Assembly: GCA_905198745.1 (NCBI GenBank)
Contig: CAJKDU010000005.1
Coordinates: forward strand, 11,782 to 75,781
DNA length: 64,000 nucleotides
Origin: an uncultured Prevotella sp.
Lineage (GTDB): Bacteria > Bacteroidota > Bacteroidia > Bacteroidales > Bacteroidaceae
Direction: 5' to 3'
The position numbers and the translations under genes are program-made. The notes below the pieces were generated by a model. That model was not told the origin of the DNA. It ran no database searches and worked only from the letters and a program-made list of their open reading frames with translations. How positions within the stretch are numbered: position 1 is the first letter of the stretch; every line of letters starts with the position of its first letter. Below, piece after piece: positions 62,625-64,000 of the stretch.

Positions 62625-62699
62625 AGTCCGTGGAGGCCCAAATAAGTCACGGCACGGTGTCGTGCGCCTTGCGGAAAAACCCGTTTACAATAATAATAA
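62625..62699 (+). promoter_or_regulatory. Structured 5' leader of rplU-rpmA
   Basis: The transcribed leader contains the hairpin GGCACGGTGTCGTGCGCC near 62652-62669 and a GTGGAGGCCC stretch just before it. Ribosomal-protein leaders often bind the product to self-regulate. This one could do so, but no known family was matched. Confidence 0.4.
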
Positions 62700-63017
62700 A
62701 TGTACGCAATTGTAGAAATCAACGGTCAACAGTTCAAAGCTGAAGAAGGCAAGAAGCTCTTCGTGCATCACATGAAGGATGTTGAGGCAGGCAAGTCTGT
62801 TGAATTTGACAAAGTGCTGCTCGTAGACAAAGACGGCAATGTCACGGTAGGTGCACCAACCGTAGAAGGTGCTAAGGTAGTATGTGAGGTTGTAAATCCT
62901 CTGGTTAAGGGCGACAAGGTTATCGTCTTCAAGATGAAGCGCCGTAAGGACTATCGCGTTCGCAATGGTCATCGTGCACAGTTCACAGAGGTTGAAATCA
63001 AACAAGTAATCGCTTAA
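62700..63017 (+). CDS. rplU: Ribosomal protein L21
   Basis: This 105-residue protein of the 50S subunit begins [21 protein letters not shown] and ends with [21 protein letters not shown] in part, both typical of L21. It binds 23S rRNA near L20. It is the first gene of the usual rplU-rpmA pair, 19 nt before rpmA. Confidence 0.97.
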   Translation: MYAIVEINGQQFKAEEGKKLFVHHMKDVEAGKSVEFDKVLLVDKDGNVTVGAPTVEGAKVVCEVVNPLVKGDKVIVFKMKRRKDYRVRNGHRAQFTEVEIKQVIA

Positions 63018-63036
63018 ATTCAGGAGGAAAGAAGAA

Positions 63037-63300
63037 ATGGCACATAAAAAAGGTGTAGGTAGTTCTAAGAACGGCCGTGAATCAGCTTCGAAAAGATTAG
63101 GCGTTAAGATTTGGGGTGGTCAGAAGTGTATCGCTGGTAACATCATCGTTCGTCAGCGTGGCACAAAGCACAACCCTGGTGAGAACGTTGCAATCGGCAA
63201 GGACGACACTCTCTATGCTCTTTGCGATGGTATTGTGAATTTCCACAAGGGCCGCAAGGACAAGAGCACAGTGTCTGTAATTCCAGAGGCTGAAGCATAA
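63037..63300 (+). CDS. rpmA: Ribosomal protein L27
   Basis: This 87-residue 50S protein begins [20 protein letters not shown] and contains [20 protein letters not shown]. Its N-terminal arm lies at the peptidyl-transferase center. No N-terminal cleavage signal like that of Firmicutes is present. It is encoded directly after rplU and followed by a palindromic terminator. Confidence 0.97.
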   Translation: MAHKKGVGSSKNGRESASKRLGVKIWGGQKCIAGNIIVRQRGTKHNPGENVAIGKDDTLYALCDGIVNFHKGRKDKSTVSVIPEAEA

Positions 63301-63334
63301 ATATTATTCCAACTTATTCCAAACAAACAACAGG

Positions 63335-63364
63335 ATCCCTGTTCTCTAATTAGAGAGCAGGGAT
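63335..63364 (+). terminator. Terminator of rplU-rpmA
   Basis: The palindrome ATCCCTGTTCTCT-AATT-AGAGAGCAGGGAT pairs over 13 bp with one U-G wobble and a 4-nt loop, followed by TCTTG. It is 34 nt after the rpmA stop. Confidence 0.7.
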
Positions 63365-63423
63365 TCTTGCGTTAATGGGGGATGGAGGTAAACTTGGTCG
63401 GCAGGTTTGTAGATTCTTGCAAA

Positions 63424-63870
63424 CTAGTCAACATCGATTAGTTGGAAATGCTTGTTGAAGGTCAAATCCAATCCGTTTGCCAATTCTACTTCGTATTCAT
63501 TTTTCTTGAATTCAATCTTTTTCACCGTCTGTCCTGCATAATTATCCTTCAAGAATTTCGCGATCTGTTGTGGAATCAACGCTGTTGGTACAGCACCTTG
63601 CTTGCAGTCAATCTCTGTAAGATTCCCCTTTTTGTCGAATTCCAGCTTCGTGCCATTATGCAGCACAACATCATAGCTTCTGCCGATAATGCCGGATTCA
63701 ACCGTTGCGAGCATCACCTTCTGGTTGCTGAAATGGTTGCTGATCATGGTTTGGGCCTTGGTGGGGAGTGCATCTACACTGATTGGCTTGTCGTTACCGG
63801 CATTTGCAGCAATGTTGCAGGATGCCAGGTAGCAAATGGCAATCATCAAAATCATCAAAGTTCTTTTCAT
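63424..63870 (-). CDS. PepSY-like (DUF2874) lipoprotein
   Basis: This 148-residue protein has a lipoprotein signal with lipobox LASC and lipidated C18. The rest fits two PepSY-like/DUF2874 beta-alpha repeats: VDALPTKAQTMISNHFSNQ with SYDVVLHNGTKLEFDKKGN, and QQIAKFLKDNYAG with EYEVELANGLDLTFNKHFQ. These proteins are common in Bacteroidota periplasms, and some bind metals or inhibit proteases. The role here is unknown. It converges with rpmA over a terminator. Confidence 0.82.
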   Translation of the reverse strand: MKRTLMILMIAICYLASCNIAANAGNDKPISVDALPTKAQTMISNHFSNQKVMLATVESGIIGRSYDVVLHNGTKLEFDKKGNLTEIDCKQGAVPTALIPQQIAKFLKDNYAGQTVKKIEFKKNEYEVELANGLDLTFNKHFQLIDVD

Positions 63871-63939
63871 AAGTCACACTTTTTAAGTCAATAATACTCA
63901 AGTTAGAAGAGGTGTATAAACCTAACTCAAGTTTCGGAT

Positions 63940-64000
63940 TTAGAATTCAAGCCGTTTGAGCATACTCTCTAAGTGCAGCCAATCTCTTGTCATTCTCAAT
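63940..64000 (-). CDS. Possible 3' end of an unidentified gene, frame uncertain
   Basis: At the right edge two minus-strand frames read open. One reads IENDKRLAALREYAQTA and stops at 63947-63949. The other reads LRMTRDWLHLESMLKRLEF and stops at 63940-63942. Either may be the end of a gene upstream of the PepSY-like gene. Too little is present to name it. Confidence 0.3.
   Translation of the reverse strand, partial: LRMTRDWLHLESMLKRLEF

Overview
The window looks like chromosomal core DNA from a Bacteroidota member, most likely order Bacteroidales and probably a Prevotella-like organism. The evidence is threefold. Several families are typical of that phylum (DUF2027-Smr, DUF4835/PorD-like, DUF3127, the GGGtGRT protein, NspC). 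The promoters have a TAnnTTTG -7 box, often with a TTTG/TTGG -33 box 19-20 nt upstream. Start codons lack Shine-Dalgarno sequences. The species assignment is inference. No rRNA, tRNA, CRISPR array, transposase or prophage gene was recognised.

Layout: 1-3988 (+) holds the end of queA, a DUF2027-Smr protein, glutamine-dependent NAD synthetase and an HD-domain protein. 4588-22546 (-) is a long co-directional run read from dnaN downwards: sliding clamp, DnaQ-type exonuclease, CoaBC, PorD-like, RecN, a pseudoprotease-TPR protein, hisH, a fused hisA-hisF, hisIE, ftsE, lysC, lysA, two glycosyltransferases and class III fructose-bisphosphatase. A DUF3127 protein with an SSB-like acidic tip diverges from dnaN. 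23718-30572 (-) carries lon, tgt, lptG, a DEAD-box helicase and DUF4186. 30896-32480 (+) has a ThiE-like protein and prs. 32720-37196 (-) is hisGDC coupled to nspC. 37339-38523 (+) is an MltF-like lytic transglycosylase. 39218-50266 (-) has a 7TM AraC regulator, hisB, a membrane protein, a TrmH-type methyltransferase, a PP2C-like protein, YgiQ, a small protein, a golvesin/amidase-like exported protein, an acyltransferase and another small protein. 50480-53075 (+) has PPi-dependent phosphofructokinase and a GH25 lysozyme. A core-MetE-like methyltransferase diverges from an Lrp regulator. The GGGtGRT/NifU-like pair follows on the minus strand. The last block is DMP19-smpB-metH-HAD and rplU-rpmA on the plus strand, then a PepSY-like lipoprotein on the minus strand.

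Histidine biosynthesis is complete but split into three blocks (hisGDC, hisB, hisH-AF-IE). HisA and HisF are one 498-residue protein, with a 13-bp near-tandem duplication exactly at the junction. Methionine synthesis is represented twice: a B12-dependent MetH that ends after its cobalamin domain, and a short MetE-like protein beside an Lrp regulator. Central carbon control is represented by PPi-PFK and class III FBPase.

The most unusual signal is not in genes. The convergent gene gaps carry two dispersed repeat families. One is tandem arrays with an exact 22-bp period and a core like AAGTCTGCCAYTAACG (four loci). The other is a roughly 147-bp composite element built from GTGATAGAT/ATCTATCAC repeats followed by ACTTTTTCCTGCGC and an alternating GC tract (three loci). 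At two loci both occur together in the same relative order.
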